From assembly GCA_034620365.1 (NCBI GenBank), contig JAQGEQ010000171.1:62001-126000 (forward strand): a stretch of DNA of 64,000 bases, written 5' to 3'. Shown one piece after another: positions 38,111 through 51,900 of this stretch. This stretch comes from Pegea sp. RAD2-039. Taxonomy: Eukaryota > Chordata > Thaliacea > Salpida > Salpidae. The position numbers and the translations under genes were made by a program. Position 1 is the stretch's first letter, and the number at the start of each line of letters is the position of its first letter. The notes beneath the pieces are model-generated. The model worked only from the letters and a program-made list of their open reading frames with translations. It searched no databases and had not been told where the DNA came from.

Positions 38111-40744
38111 AGAGATCAGAAATTCATGGAGAATAGTTTTCAAACGAAACAGAAAGAAATAGAAAAATATTGGCAAAGAGTTGAAAATTTAATTTTAAAT
38201 TTGTAACTTTTTAATTTCGAATCAAAATTAAACGGAAATATTTTAGATATTTGCTTTAAAAAATGTTTGAAAGATGAAACTTGCAACTATCCCAATATTT
38301 CAATGATTTCGCATTGTTCTTTTTTTCTTTAATTCTAACTATTTTTCACTGAACCATTTTATTTTTACACGCCAACAACATCCAAAAAATTCTATCAATC
38401 AATCAAAGTTTGATTGACTGTCTCTGGGGGGTATATGCCCAGTATATCCTTTATGTCATCAACTTCAAAATCTAAAAATTATGACAATCCGAGTGACGAA
38501 TGCGAGTTGATAAATCAACGTTCAACTCCACAGCTTCAGTTCAAACCCAGCCAGTCACTCAATATCACTTTCCGTTTTGTTTGACCTTTTTCAATATAGT
38601 CTTTTAGTTTGAGTCAGAAAATAAAAAAAATCAAATTAGCTGTTTAATGGTTGCTGATAGATGGTAGTGGTTGGCAAAGTTTTACAAAATCTTTAAAACA
38701 CGTGATTAAAACACTGATTCTTTTAAATTACTGCCCGAATTTTAATCTAAAATATCCCAAAAGGTTTAATGTAAATTAAGCCTCAAAGTAAATCTTATAT
38801 CTGTGAAAAGTAGATGATGAAGATTTTATTTGTGATGCTATTCTAGAAGTGACAAATTGGACGAAATTTGGTTTGTTTGAGTAGCAACAGTTTGTTATGT
38901 AAGAACAACATGTAAATACACTTTTTTGGGTTCTCCTAAGATTTGATGTAATGTTTGTATCACATCAATGCTGCTAGTAGGCTGGGTTGTGGCGCCAACA
39001 AAGTTTTGAGTGTCGCTGAAAAATAGTAAACAATTGATAAGGTTAAAAAAAGATAGAAAAAGAGATAAAATATCATGTAGTTGAAGGAAGAAGACATGAT
39101 TAGGTCAAGGTGTCGACACTTTTGCAGTTGATAAGAGAAGTTATTTGACAGCGATGACTTTCCTGTATTTGGGGATAAAAGTTGTTTCAGTATTTTTGAC
39201 ATACAGTTGAATACACATTTTATAACAACCTGCTACTTGATTTGCTGGAATAACAAAAAAGTATTTATGGAAAGTTGCTACAGTATATTGGAAGCTGAAA
39301 ATCTAATTTGATGACATCTGTATAGTTTTCGTTTTTTGTATATTATTATGCCATCGATTGAAATAAACTTTTTTTTATTAAACATATAGATTTTTGTTAA
39401 ACTTTGAAAAATATACCAAAATCAAAGCTGTTGAAATTAGTAATATTTTTGAACAGGATAGCATCAAGACACTTAAAATCTTTTCAGCCGCAACAAGAAG
39501 CTAGATAATCAATAAAAGTGCACATCTGCACAATCGATCGCTCACAAATACATTGAATACGACAGTTACAGTTTTGAAGATAAAACAAGACAAAGTTTAC
39601 AAATCAATAAAAGCTAATTTGAGAATGAGAATAACAAACCATAAAATTTGGAATGTAAACCAGTCTCACATTTTTACTTTATTTTTAATCTTTAATGAAA
39701 CAAGACAAAAAAGTAGAAAGTGTTGTCAAAATCTTACTGAAAGTTTTCAGACTACTAAGGTTTCCGCTCTGTCATTCAACTGTAATAATCATTTAACTAA
39801 GATGCCTGCTTCGCGATGCTAATCACAATAGAATATCTGCCAGTAGATAAATACAAATAAGTTTCTTTCAAGAAATTTCAAATAAATTATTTTTTATCTA
39901 AATCACTTCATTTAAAAAAGTATCTTAGTTTAATGACATAATCACTTAAAATCATTTTTGTCTACCACCTAACTTTACATTTACCGAGTTTTATTGAAAT
40001 GATTTGAGATAATTACGATTCAAACTTACTAATTTGCTTAGATTACCAACTGCCATAAAAGTCATCTGTATTTAAATGAATTTGATAAAACAGCCATAAG
40101 TAACATCAGCAAACATTTCTAACTTTATCAATAAAATGGTTTTTTAGATAATTTTTCTTTGTTGTCATTTACAGACGCTTTCAACATAAACCAGATCATC
40201 ATAAACGAATATCTATAAACAGCCCTTCACTTCATTACCACTTTCACCTATTTTGATGTTACACTTTCACTCAAGTATGCACAAAAGAAATTAGGTCAGA
40301 GTTCAAACTGAGTTTGCCGCCATAGAAACAAAAATGAAAAATCTTTTTTGGTCATCTGCAATGCAGCTGAAAAAAAAAAACAAGTTTTTTCCATCAACGA
40401 AAGTTTTTATTTTTGTCTTTTTGAAAAGTTACATCAAAGTCATAAATGAATTGAATGAGAGACAGAGACATACACAGAAAGTTTGAAGATAATCTTAAAT
40501 CTATACCATGATGTGGTCAATGAAACTCGTCGTAACTGTCACGTGATAACGTACCAAGCCGGGTAAGTATGATAAAGTCAAAAATAACTTTATATCTCAG
40601 GCTATCATTATTATGCCATCTTATTTTTTTCTTTTACAAAGCCGACAAAATTTCTATAAACTTGATATTTTTCACATTAAAATAATAGCCTAACCACATT
40701 AGACTGTCATCAAGTCTTGTCAATCATACTCTTATGATTGTATC
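38111..40744. other. Non-coding stretch
   Basis: No gene supported. The plus-strand frame at 39553-39822 (89 codons, opening with TTG) and the minus-strand frame at 38960-39202 have no recognisable domain. CACGTG occurs near 40541. Confidence 0.45.
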
Positions 40745-41130
40745 TTTCCATGTTCTACACGTCTAACAGATATATAATTAAAGAGCAAATTTTTTCTCTT
40801 TCCGCACAATTAGTACTTGGAATCAGCTGCCATCAGACATTGTCATGTTAGAATCACTCGTATTGTTCAAGCAGAATTTGAACCATTATAATATTGCCAA
40901 CATTGTCATTTCTAAACTGTGATTTTTTCCCCATTTTTTAATATAATTAACATTCTATGCAATTGTTCACTGTTATATGCTTTGAGGACTACTAAAATAC
41001 CATTTGTTACATCTTTTTCTTTCTATTTTTCTAACTTGATAGAATTTATTTGTGAGAATGTGTGTTAGTGGGAGGTGCTCTCGCCAGGCACCCTCCTTTA
41101 CATTTATTGAAATAAATAAAAAATAAATAA
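40745..41130 (+). mobile_element. LINE 3' end, copy 2, with AT-rich tail
   Basis: The frame FSFRTISTWNQLPSD continuing to NIVISKL, with stop TGA at 40920-40922, is the C-terminus typical of CR1/L2/Jockey-type non-LTR reverse transcriptases (FxxRxxxxWNxLPxxVV). About 185 bases of 3' UTR follow, ending in an AAATAAATAAA tail at 41110-41130. It is 5'-truncated like most LINE insertions. Its better-preserved coding end, compared with copy 1, implies a younger insertion. Confidence 0.8.
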
Positions 41131-44100
41131 GTGGAAATTAAACTGACACCAATCAATTTTGCAAAATGATATCATCAATTCCAAATCTTGTTACAACAAA
41201 CTTATGTCTATGAAGGTTTATTCATTCATAAATATAGAAGTAACATTTTATTACAAAAATGGTTTTGATTTGACATCAAGAGACCAGATTGAGCTTTATA
41301 TAATTTAATACATCATTTTATCACAGCATTTTTCAACTCTCTTCTTTGGAGACAAAGAACATAAGATAGTGCAACAGCATACGAACAAGCTTGTAGCTCA
41401 TCTTCACATTAAGCTAATTTCACTGAGATGATAAAAACATTACAAAGTGAGTTTTCCATTTCATCAATTATGAGCTAACCAAATGAAATGATAAGAAATC
41501 AAATTTTGTTGTGAACACTGCAACAAAGTATCATCATCTTTAAAAGCTATTTGCTTTTTTCTGAATATTTTTTGTATTTTTTTCTTTAAACATTAATGCA
41601 AACTTCTAAAAACATAAACTAATAAAAGTTTTAATTTTTTATTTAGAAACATTAGAAGTATTATCAAAATTTAGCTGTTCAGTTTACTAATGTTATAGAT
41701 ACAATTCTACTATGATCTTAATCAAGTTTTTACTATCAACATTGGCACATAGTGAAATTTAATTGAGGTATGTTTTTAGCGATTCTACAAAACGCTTGTT
41801 TAAATAAAGAAACAAAATAAACAAATTGAGTAAAATATAAAACATTGAAAAAACTTACAAGCATATTTTTTACAATAATGATGCTACAGTATATTCTGAG
41901 ACTAATACCACAGTTAAAAAATCTTTTATTTAAATATGTCAGAAAGGTAAAATTTGACAAAGTATCTTGTAATAACAAGTTAAGTAGTTCAGGGTGTTGA
42001 ATTAAATATGAATACTTGTAACCGAACCCATTATATTTCTAATCAAAAGACTTTCTTAATTTTTTATGTAGCAGCTAAGTAATAACTGTATGATTATAAG
42101 GAGTCATTTAATGTCATTATTCGAACTTAATTGTTTTTTAACTTGCTTCATGCAATTTTAATGAGTTTTTATTAGATTTAACTGTTAAAACGTATTTCAA
42201 AATCAATTTAATTAAATAAATTCTAGATTGAAAAAATATATGATAAATTACAATTAAATGTGTTTGTAGTATTTCGTTTAACTTTGAGAAACTGTTATAC
42301 TTAACAATTTGCCTTGGTATAGAAATAATTTTTTATAAGCCTGTTAATTTTAATTAAAGGTTTTTACAAATTTGTAAAGTTAAAATTACTGTAATTAATA
42401 TGAAAATAATTAACTTTAAGTTTCGACTAAAATACTTTCATTTTTTAAGAGTTATATTCTTTTCAACACCATCTTTATAGTGATAATGTAAGAAATTGGC
42501 ATTAGACTGAGTTCTTGTATTTAAAGCTACCTTTGTAATCACTAGTTATGTAAAAAATTATTTGTAAGATTAAAAAATTGAAATAAGAAAATCATTTTTT
42601 CTAAAATTTGAAAAAGTTTTAAAAACAATTTTAAGTATAACTAGTTTATTTAATAGAAAAAATTGGTGGTCTTCCATCAATTCAAAAACCAAATGTCAAT
42701 CTAAGTAGCTCTAACTGCCTAAAATTTGAGCGCTGAATTAATTTGGTAAATACGGCAACCAGTAGATTACATACCTTTTAGAGAGGCTTAAAAATATTTT
42801 CAAATGTAGTGCAGTTGGGTAGATTTAATAAAAGATATTGCCTCTTACACTGTTGTTTAGAAACATAATATTTTGTATAATTCCATAAAGTTCTAGGATT
42901 TTCAAACAATATTTTTATACAAAGAAAATTGGTTGTATACATCTACAAGAGATTAGATATGTTAGATTGATAAAATATCATGAAATAAATGGAAAGTCAT
43001 TAGATGAAGCTCAGATTTAAAACTGTTTTCTGATCGCTTTTGCTTCACTTTTTAATAATGGCCTTTTGCATTATTGATGCGCGGCTAAGCTTCCCAATTA
43101 TCCCAGCGATGTCTCAAAATACTAGGTTCGGCTAGAGATTGTTGTCAGCAATAATTTTAATGTCATAAAGTAATTTCTAGAAAAATACTACAATTAAATT
43201 AACCAAATCATCGTCATCAATCGTAAATTCATTAAGAAAATCAAACCAAATGAAATAAGATATAGCTGCAGTAGTATCTATGCTTTTTAATATTGTGTTT
43301 GTTTTAAAGCCGGATATTTAAAATTTGCTTGTAAAAGTTTTACTTACAAAATTATATCAGTCAAACCACCAAGGCCTCAATAGTGATTCAATTTATGAGT
43401 ATAAATCTAAGATTTAAAAAAAATTGATAAACACAATTCAGCATGTTAAACTGCTGATCATAAAAAATTAAATTATCTATATAAAGTTTATTAACCACTT
43501 CGCTATTTTTACTATCATGCATTAGTATTAGTAACTCTTTCTTGAAATGCAACTTTTTAAAGCAAATATATTTTTATTATCTTAAATCAATAAACCCAAG
43601 AATCATTTTGAAATTTATTAGAGAAGTAAAAAAATATCGTATCATTTGCAACTAGCTTTTAACTGAGTTGATGGCTGTAGTATTTTTGCTTAGCCAGCAT
43701 TGTGGTGATAATGATAAGAAGTTATAATATTATTAACAAATGATATCGACATAACTATCATATACGTTTTGCAACTAAAAATTTGCAATTTTGAGATTAG
43801 CTTCAATAAAATATTTAAAATTTTAAACAATACATTTAAAACAAACAATACCTCAAATAATTTTTCAAACTGGATGACTTCAACAAAATTTTGCTCTTAT
43901 TAAATTTCTAATTTATTACCTTTGATCATTTCTACAAAAAAGATTTCTAAGAAGATATAAATTTTCTTCTCTTGTTTATCTAAATCAATTTTTTGACTTG
44001 TCTTTTTATAATATATCATCCCATTAAATCTATTAATTTTGTTTGCTTTCGAACTAGTAAGGGAAATTAATGGGCAAATATTTACCAGCGTTGCGAGCAT

Positions 44101-45115
44101 TTAGTAGTTGCGAACTCTAATCAAAGTAATAACTCAAAAATGTCAAAGTTGTGACTATATGTATACCTAACAGAAAACTACAATCAAAAACAGTCTTTTA
44201 GTTGTGAGTTCCGATTTTTAGTGAGAAGACTTCTGGTGATTGTATCAATAGTAGATTGGATTAATCGAACATTTTCTAAATATGATAAAGTTTTGATCTA
44301 TTTTGTTTAAATTTGAGGGCAACCCCCAGTCTTAAACTAAAAATAAGCTAGTTTAATTTTTAATAAACGAAGCTTTGAATAATTTAAAACTATTTAAACT
44401 TAGTATTTTCTGTTTATTTCCATAAACAAACAGACACGACGAGAAAAAGGAAAACAAAAAGTAAAACGACAAGAAAATACGTTATGTTAGAAAGATAAAA
44501 GAACTCTTGTTATCAAGATCAAAATATCAAATTTCATGTTGTCAAACAAAAACATGGCAAAAATAAAAGCAAAACAAACAAATAAAACGTTTTAAAGCGG
44601 CTTGTTTTGTTGTGTGGGGTTTTGTGTGGGTAATAAAAGAAGAAACAGATTTAACATTTAGGAAATACGATGAAATAATATAGAAAAAAAAATGAATTAG
44701 AAGTTACTTTTTAAACGAACAAATAAGATGTCTACGATATACAAGAATAGTAATACACAAAAATTAAATACTTCATGCTATTTTAAAAAATGAAGGTACA
44801 ATCAAATAATGGTACAATGTCATGCTACATACACTTGTTGTTTCTTGTGTGAACTTTAAAATCTTTTCTCTTACAAAAACTGCTATTTAAAAAAGGTTTT
44901 TACGCAATCTTATGCAGGGCAACAATCTTTCAATATCTTTGAGCCATAATTATTTTTGATTAATCAGTAAAATGAAGACGGGATAATTCTACAGATGGTT
45001 ACTATGCGCCATTTAAATGTGAAAAATAAACAAATATAAGATAAAGAGAAGATTAGATCACGTATTAGTGCCAACTGATTTGTGAATACCAAATCAATCT
45101 AAGACTAGCAATTTG
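41131..45115. other. Non-coding AT-rich region 3' of Islet
   Basis: No gene recognised. Frames at 41736-41978 and 43900-44100 (minus) lack domains. G/A-rich and T-rich low-complexity tracts occur at about 44420-44660. Confidence 0.5.
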
Positions 45116-45121
45116 TTTATT
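45116..45121 (-). terminator. Candidate poly(A) signal AATAAA of Islet
   Basis: AATAAA on the minus strand about 640 bases past the Islet stop codon. The 3' UTR would then cover 45100-45758, which coincides with a region less AT-rich than its flank. Position-based inference only. Confidence 0.35.
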
Positions 45122-45758
45122 GTTTTTACCAAATTCCAAAAAATGACCACAATTTACAAAAAGGAAGATACTAATAAGACTTGAACAGCTAATTGACTTT
45201 TTGTAACTCATTAAACGAGTCTTCTGTTCAATTAATAAAACGTTATCACTCACTGTCCACTGTGATATTGTCCGTCATGCCACTGGCTGCTGGTCATTTG
45301 GAGATAAAGTAGAGATAACAAGAAGCAAGAAAGGGGTTGATATGCAAGCAAGAGTAGTTGATGCTGAAACCGTCAAATTTCAATGATTAAGTGGCTGTGG
45401 TAGTAAGCTGAGGGTGTGAAATCAAAACTCGACATGAGTAGTGAATAATAAAGAGAAGAAAGTAAGAAAAAGAAATGAACAAAGTTGATGTTAAAGGGTA
45501 TACTTCGAATAAAAGCCTGATTTTTTAATTAGTAAAATACGCTACGTAATAACTGGTTCTTTAACGCATCAGTAATTTTTCAGATCGAACTAACTGCATG
45601 TGAAATATAATAGGAAAGTCCGACGTGTCCTTGATAAAACGGAAAGCAGCGTCCAGCACTACGGACCAGAAATAAAACAAGTCAAGTTGTTGTGACACCA
45701 AGAAAATCAGATAAAGAAAGAGCAGTTATAGAGATGTCATAAAAAGCCTGATTAGTAG

Positions 45759-45908
45759 CTAACTACAAACAGAGGCGGTAGAATCATGCGCTAATGGCGT
45801 GGTACATGCGCTGGTGTGGTCGTAACTATGTGAAGATACTGATGGGATGCTACAAACATCAGATGAATCGGACAATGAACTTGGTCCTTGATCAGAAAAG
45901 TTGTTCAC
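45759..45908 (-). CDS. isl: Islet terminal exon (49 codons plus stop)
   Basis: Acceptor TACTTTTACAG, phase 0. It encodes [20 protein letters not shown], then a Ser/Thr-rich tail ending STASVCS and TAG at 45761-45759. Joined to FQQL it restores [15 protein letters not shown], aligning with vertebrate FQQLVNFSEGGPGS. This both proves the exon and points to a chordate-type protein. The tail after this motif is longer and Cys/His-containing compared with the vertebrate ending. Confidence 0.92.
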   Translation of the reverse strand: MNNFSDQGPSSLSDSSDVCSIPSVSSHSYDHTSACTTPLAHDSTASVCS

Positions 45909-48900
45909 CTGTAAAAGTAACAACAACTTATTCAGTCGATAGTGACGTCATGTAAATAAATGGCATGCTAGCATTTTTAAATCATTTTTAAAACGCTAAG
46001 ATTAGAAGATCACAAAGTAATCTTGTCTAAAATTGAAGGCTCAGCTTTGTATAATTTGGTTGGCCACATTTCAATTGCAAGTAAGTATGACTCAAAAGTC
46101 GACAACGCTAAGTATGGGAAATATAGAGAATAATTTCATAATTCAGGTAGTGTGTACATTTGAAAGTGCAAAGTTTGTTGTTGAAAACTTTAAATTTATT
46201 TAGTAATAAAATAGCTATTGGTCGCTAATCTTAAAAAGTTTTTCAGATAATATAGTCCAATAGTTTAACGTGAAAAGTTACAAATTACACAAATGAAACA
46301 TTGACTTATTTACATACGTGACTTTTAACGTTTGTTTGTTTAGCTTACTTTTGTATTTACAATTACTTTCACAGAAAAATTCTGCTAACTTGATCATAAT
46401 GATTAAACAGCAAGTAGATGTTTGTAATTCATAATCACTTTTAAACTAATTTTAGCTTTTATAAACATACTTAATCATAAACTAACAAGATTTACATCGA
46501 AAAAATCAATATGTTTATGTTGTATTAAAGTCAATCAAACGAGTTTGCAATTTACTGAAATGTAACAAATACTTATATATGATATTAACTACTTCCTATG
46601 TTAAGAAGTAATCTTATATAGATGTTAGTTACATTTGCTTTCCGTATTAATTTTGTACGATTCAAACTATTGTATTTAGACTTCTTGAATAAAATTTATT
46701 CATTTGGAAGAGAAGCTATAAAATTAAATGAAAAATATAGTTTACATTCGACTTTTCTTCGGTTAATTTTAACTTTGCTATCTACGTTATCTCATATCTA
46801 AAAAGTCTCAACTAACTCCATGCTTCACTTAGAAACTAAATAAAAAATAGAATAGAAAATAAAATAAAATAAAAAGGTTTTTTTGATGATAAAGTATTTT
46901 TCTTGTGCTAGCTTTTAGTAGCAAATAAAAAGGTTTGAAGCAGAATTGTTGTCAGAAAATTGACATGAACTTAAATTTAACTATGTGAGGTTACAATCTC
47001 AGCTTAATCAAGCTTATCTCTTTTATTAGTTTTTCTTATCTAAATGAAAACGAATTACGATTGTTGACTGGCCTATCCTAAGTGAATTTCATCTAATTGT
47101 TTATAATTAAGAACCGAAAAGTGAGTGTTTAAACTAAAATAAAAATAGTAGTTAAAGTCTTTAAAATATAATTTTTTATTGAGATAAAAAGTTCAGCTTT
47201 TAGCTGTTAAAAGGTTTTAACATTAATGATTTTTATTCAAGACCTAGAAGCTGATAAATGGTCAAAAAAAGTTCAAATATTTCCAGAATCGTCAATTCTA
47301 AATCAAATTTTAATTTAATTATTCATATTTTGAAGGAAATTAGAAATAATTATAACAATAGTTCAGAAATAAACAAAATGTTACTAACCAGTTGTTGGAA
47401 GGGAGGTTTTTCGATCTCACTTTGTAGCGCAAAATCACTTAGTGCTTTCCAGGCTGGTTGTTGTTGTTGTTGCGATGACCCTTGGTAGTTGCTTGCATCC
47501 ATGGAAGTTTGAGAGATCATGCTTCCAGGGACATTATTTGATGTTCCAACTTCATTACCAGACATCGAAATTCCATTACAGCCAGCTTGCATAGCAACGT
47601 TGTTGTTTGTTGAGTTGGAATTCACATTTGCTCCAGAGCTTCCGTTCTCATTCTGAAAATTAACACAAGTTGAAAATATTTCAAGATAATTTTTCTACGA
47701 AAATTGAAGTCATGTTAGCAGGTATTTGATTACAAGCTGAATTTGGGAAGAAGTAAATTATTATTAGTTTTGACCACCAAATCTAACCTTTATTTTAATA
47801 TTAATTTAGCAAAGCCGAATTTTCAGTCATTTCAAGCAGGACAGATCTACATCAGTAGAAATTCAGACCTTGTTAATGATGATTAATCATATTACAAGTT
47901 AAAAGTCTATTAATGGTTGCAAGTGAACAGCAATACTATGCTTAGAGTCAGCTGTTATTTTGTTTCTGTATCACTAGCCAGAAAGCCATCAAATATTGGA
48001 CTTAGTACAAGTGCTTGTTGAATCGATTTTACTGAGGATTTGATTGCCGTTAAAAAGTTGGAGAAAATTTCAAAGACAAAAAATAAAAAGACTACAAGAG
48101 ATTTTATATTTAAGTTAAGTTTAAAGCTATTTACTCAAAAACTATTTTCAATGATTTGGTATTTTATAAACTAATCCAAAGTATTTTGTTTATTAACTTT
48201 AATAATATCAAAAACACATCAGAACAGTAATTTTTGTCTTATTCTTTTACATCTCTTCTATTTAAGTTCAAAAACTAAAAAAATCAATTTAAGTGATCTT
48301 CTGAAGTTGGTTGTGCTTTATGTTTAAGCCAGACGTCTATAATTAAATTAATCTGGCAGAATAAGCTGTTACTATGAAAATTGATAAAATGGGAAGCAAT
48401 GGTTTAGTTTTAAGCGCAACATAAGCAACAATAAAGTGCCCTAAAGCCATCTGGACCTTTCTTAATTGAACTATTAGGCAATATCTGCCCTTCTCTTTTC
48501 TTACTTTGTAGTCCCACGTGGCTGTTTTCTCGTGGGAGGTAAGTGTTTTCTTTTTAAATTTTTGTTTATATGTCCTGCAGTCAGCAACATCGCCAATTAC
48601 GTTGCAACAATAAAGTGAATAACAAGTCTTTTAGCCACAAACATCTTTCCTTGAGCTACCTTTGCCCAAGCAACTTATGATTAATTGTGATAATTGTTAA
48701 ATTGTACAAAAAGGTTACGCAACTAAACAAATTTTATAGCAAAAAGACTACAGTAAATTTGACATCTAATTTCACTAAATATTACTTTCAATGTTTTTTC
48801 GTCCAAAAAACTTATTCAAAGTTGTTCTAAGTCCAAAGCTAAAGGATAAAGTCTGCCGAAAATGGCAGCGTAATTAGAAGTAGCCAAAACTAAAGCCGTA

Positions 48901-51900
48901 ACGAGGCTTAAAACCCGTGAAAAGCCTTTATTATCCATCACAGAGCAAAAAAGGGAAAAGCGAGTTGGTTTCAGTTGAAATCAAACACAATTTTCAACTT
49001 GTTCATTTCATCAAGTATTTGTCGTCCATTTAAAATTTTATTGAACTATCTCTAAGATTGTTTGTGCGCATGCGCGAAATAGCAGCAAGCTCATCATTAT
49101 TCAAGACAAGATTTAAAACTGCTTTCAACTTTCTTTGAATGACTTTGTGATTGCTTTAAGTTTGCTGAAAACTTGCTGACTTTTAGGTTCCTGTATAGAC
49201 TAAAAAACTCAGCAGATTGTTTTCAAGAGTAAATAATTTTTAAATTTTAATTTTTTTACTTAAATTATTTGCATTTGTTAAACCAAAAACATTAAGATTT
49301 AAAAAATTTACTATTTTCTTCTGTTTCAATTAGTACCTTTTCTAATCTTTGTTTGTTTTGAGTTTTATTAAAAATTTCAAGAGCTTTTTATAGCCTAAGC
49401 AGTTATAAGACTAAATGCATCTTTTTATGACTTATACAAAGATACAGGCATCATTCGCATTAAATAGGTATTTATATGTAAACCAATAAACTCTGGTTTT
49501 TACATGAAAATTGGTATAACCAAATATTTAAGTCGATTCACCAATAAAGATGTTTGTAGTTACTCTACTTACATTAAAAGGTTATAAATTTTCAAAAAAA
49601 CCCTAATGCAATTTCGAGAAGGGGCCAGTAGTAGATTGTAGCCATTTGCCCAAGTGAGAAATAATGGTCGTTTTGTGGTTTGGAGCATAGATTTAGTTTT
49701 GTTAGGAGAAAGAATAATAGTTTCACTGATTATGAACATTTAACATATTCTACTTAATTATGAATTTCTTATTTTAAACAAATTTTAAAACAAGGTATTT
49801 GAAAATAACAGAAATCATATTTACAATGGTAAGATTATATGACTACTTCAAGCTTGCTTTAGATTGAATTTTATTTATTTCATCGATATTATTTAATTTT
49901 TTAGATCATACACTCAAGTATTTTTGCATATGTACTTCTAAGTTATCTGCGAATTAAAACAAAGACTTATCATTCAAAAATATGTCGAACTCATTGAATA
50001 ATAGATGAAAAATTAAGAAATGTTGTGATACAAAATGCAATAGCAATGTATTTTGTTTTATAGTTAGTCTACGTAAACTCAATTTTGCCGTAAAATAAAA
50101 AAAACAAAGTTGTTGAAATGATTTAGAATAATTGTATTATAACAACAACAACTAAACATTACCAAAAGGTCATAATAAACTGATTATTGAATTTAATTCA
50201 ATTTTGAAAATTCCACTTATTTAAATTTATGGCCTATGAGAGCAGTGTTTATGTTGATCAACCTATCCCATATGTTGCCTGAAACTAATTCTTCATAATT
50301 TACTTTCATGTTGCAGTTTAATGTTGGATAATTTATTCAGTTTTTGAGTAGAAATATTTTATCCTGCCATTTCTATCAAATAACTACAAGCGCGTGAAAC
50401 TTCTACAAAGTTCTTCGAATATTTTTGCGATCACAAATTTTTTATTTAAGTCATTAACTTTTATCTTTCTCAATAAAGTTTATAGCTTCACTTCAACAGA
50501 GCTTACACGACTTCAATCAAGCAGGGTAGGAACTGACTCTTCATTATGATTTCCAATTTTTTTAAAATTTAAGCTGCCATTTTTAAGTAAACCCAGGCAA
50601 TACTATCTCAAAAGCTTACAATTCGAGAAATCGATGCAATAACAGTGATTTCTACTTTCGTCACGGCCTTTTCTTATTATTTCTGTACTTTTTGTTGTTC
50701 TATGTGTGGTGGTTAATAAGACACAGTATAAATGAAAAGCTATATTTGACAAGCTAAAGAATACTAGTAGCAGCTAAAGGATTGTAAAATGGGATGCTGT
50801 TCCACAAGTCTTTGATGCTTGTGGTTCATACATCATAATATTAGTTTCTTCTTCACTTTTGAATGAACAATGTAAATAATAGTTGTATGATAAACAATTA
50901 GCGTGATCAATTGCTTTTGCACCTCAGTTATTTAAAGTATTATCTTTAAGTAAACTTAAATCTTTCTTCAAACATGACATAACTCACTGAGTATAGATAG
51001 GGCTTTTTTGTCTTTCATAGCTTGCTAAAAAACTAATTATAAAAATGATGAATGTCAAAGAAAACATTTATTTTGATTTCTTGTGGATAAAAAACTTGCT
51101 TTTAGTAAAGCATTAACTGAAGAAGCTTCTTTATACACTTTAATACTTAACTGTGAACAATTTTTACCAGATAAATCATTTTTCGCGGTTAAAATTTTAA
51201 TAAAGAGTTCTACTTTGAGCTTTGAACGTTTTATTTAGCTTGAACCTTATCACCTAGTTTGGATATTAGAATACTACTCGCTTTGAAGTAATTCCTTACG
51301 ACAAAGATTTATGATAAAGAAAATTTATTTTTAATTATTATTTAGCTATTGACTCATTTTTAAGTTCTATATTTTTGGTTTTAAACTTTGATTTTCAATC
51401 TTATAAAATAACTTTCGGGTAAAACATTAAAATCATATTTTTTGTGAATGTAGAAAATGATAAAATATTTAAGTTGGTTTTTTGCTAACTTATTTACTTG
51501 TTTTACAAGCTTCTTGTAATTTAACGTGACAAATAAACTTTTACAACAATTTTTAAAAAATTTGAAAAAAAATATTCTTTATTTTCATATTTATTTTTTA
51601 TGCCAATGACTTTATTTTTAATAGATTATTGTTGATGAAAGTTGACTAAAAGACTTTGATGAGACGTGATGCCTTAAAACTGATCCTTCTTCTAAGGATT
51701 AAGATTTGGAGTACGAACTATTTAAGTTAAATATTGACAAAGAAACAAAGTTCTAACTTGTAACTATCTAATTGTTTGCTGAAAGAATTATATCACAAAC
51801 TTGTTGATGACTTAATTTAAAAAGCTGTAACTTCAGCAAAAAATACTTTTAATCAACTATTTTATTGAATTATATCATTTTCACTTATTTTACAAATAAA

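Larger units (their letters stand above)
45909..47388. other. Islet last intron (1.5 kb)
   Basis: AT-rich intron containing a perfect CRE octamer at 45943-45950 close to the acceptor, and an AAAAT microsatellite at about 46840-46876. No other feature seen. Confidence 0.7.

Noticed and set aside
38960-39822. Frames of 80 and 89 codons on opposite strands
   Set aside because: No domain, no start context, and compositions expected from AT-rich DNA.
47258-47488. Plus-strand 76-codon frame with a Cys run
   Set aside because: The Cys run is the antisense reading of the CAA repeats encoding poly-Gln in Islet.
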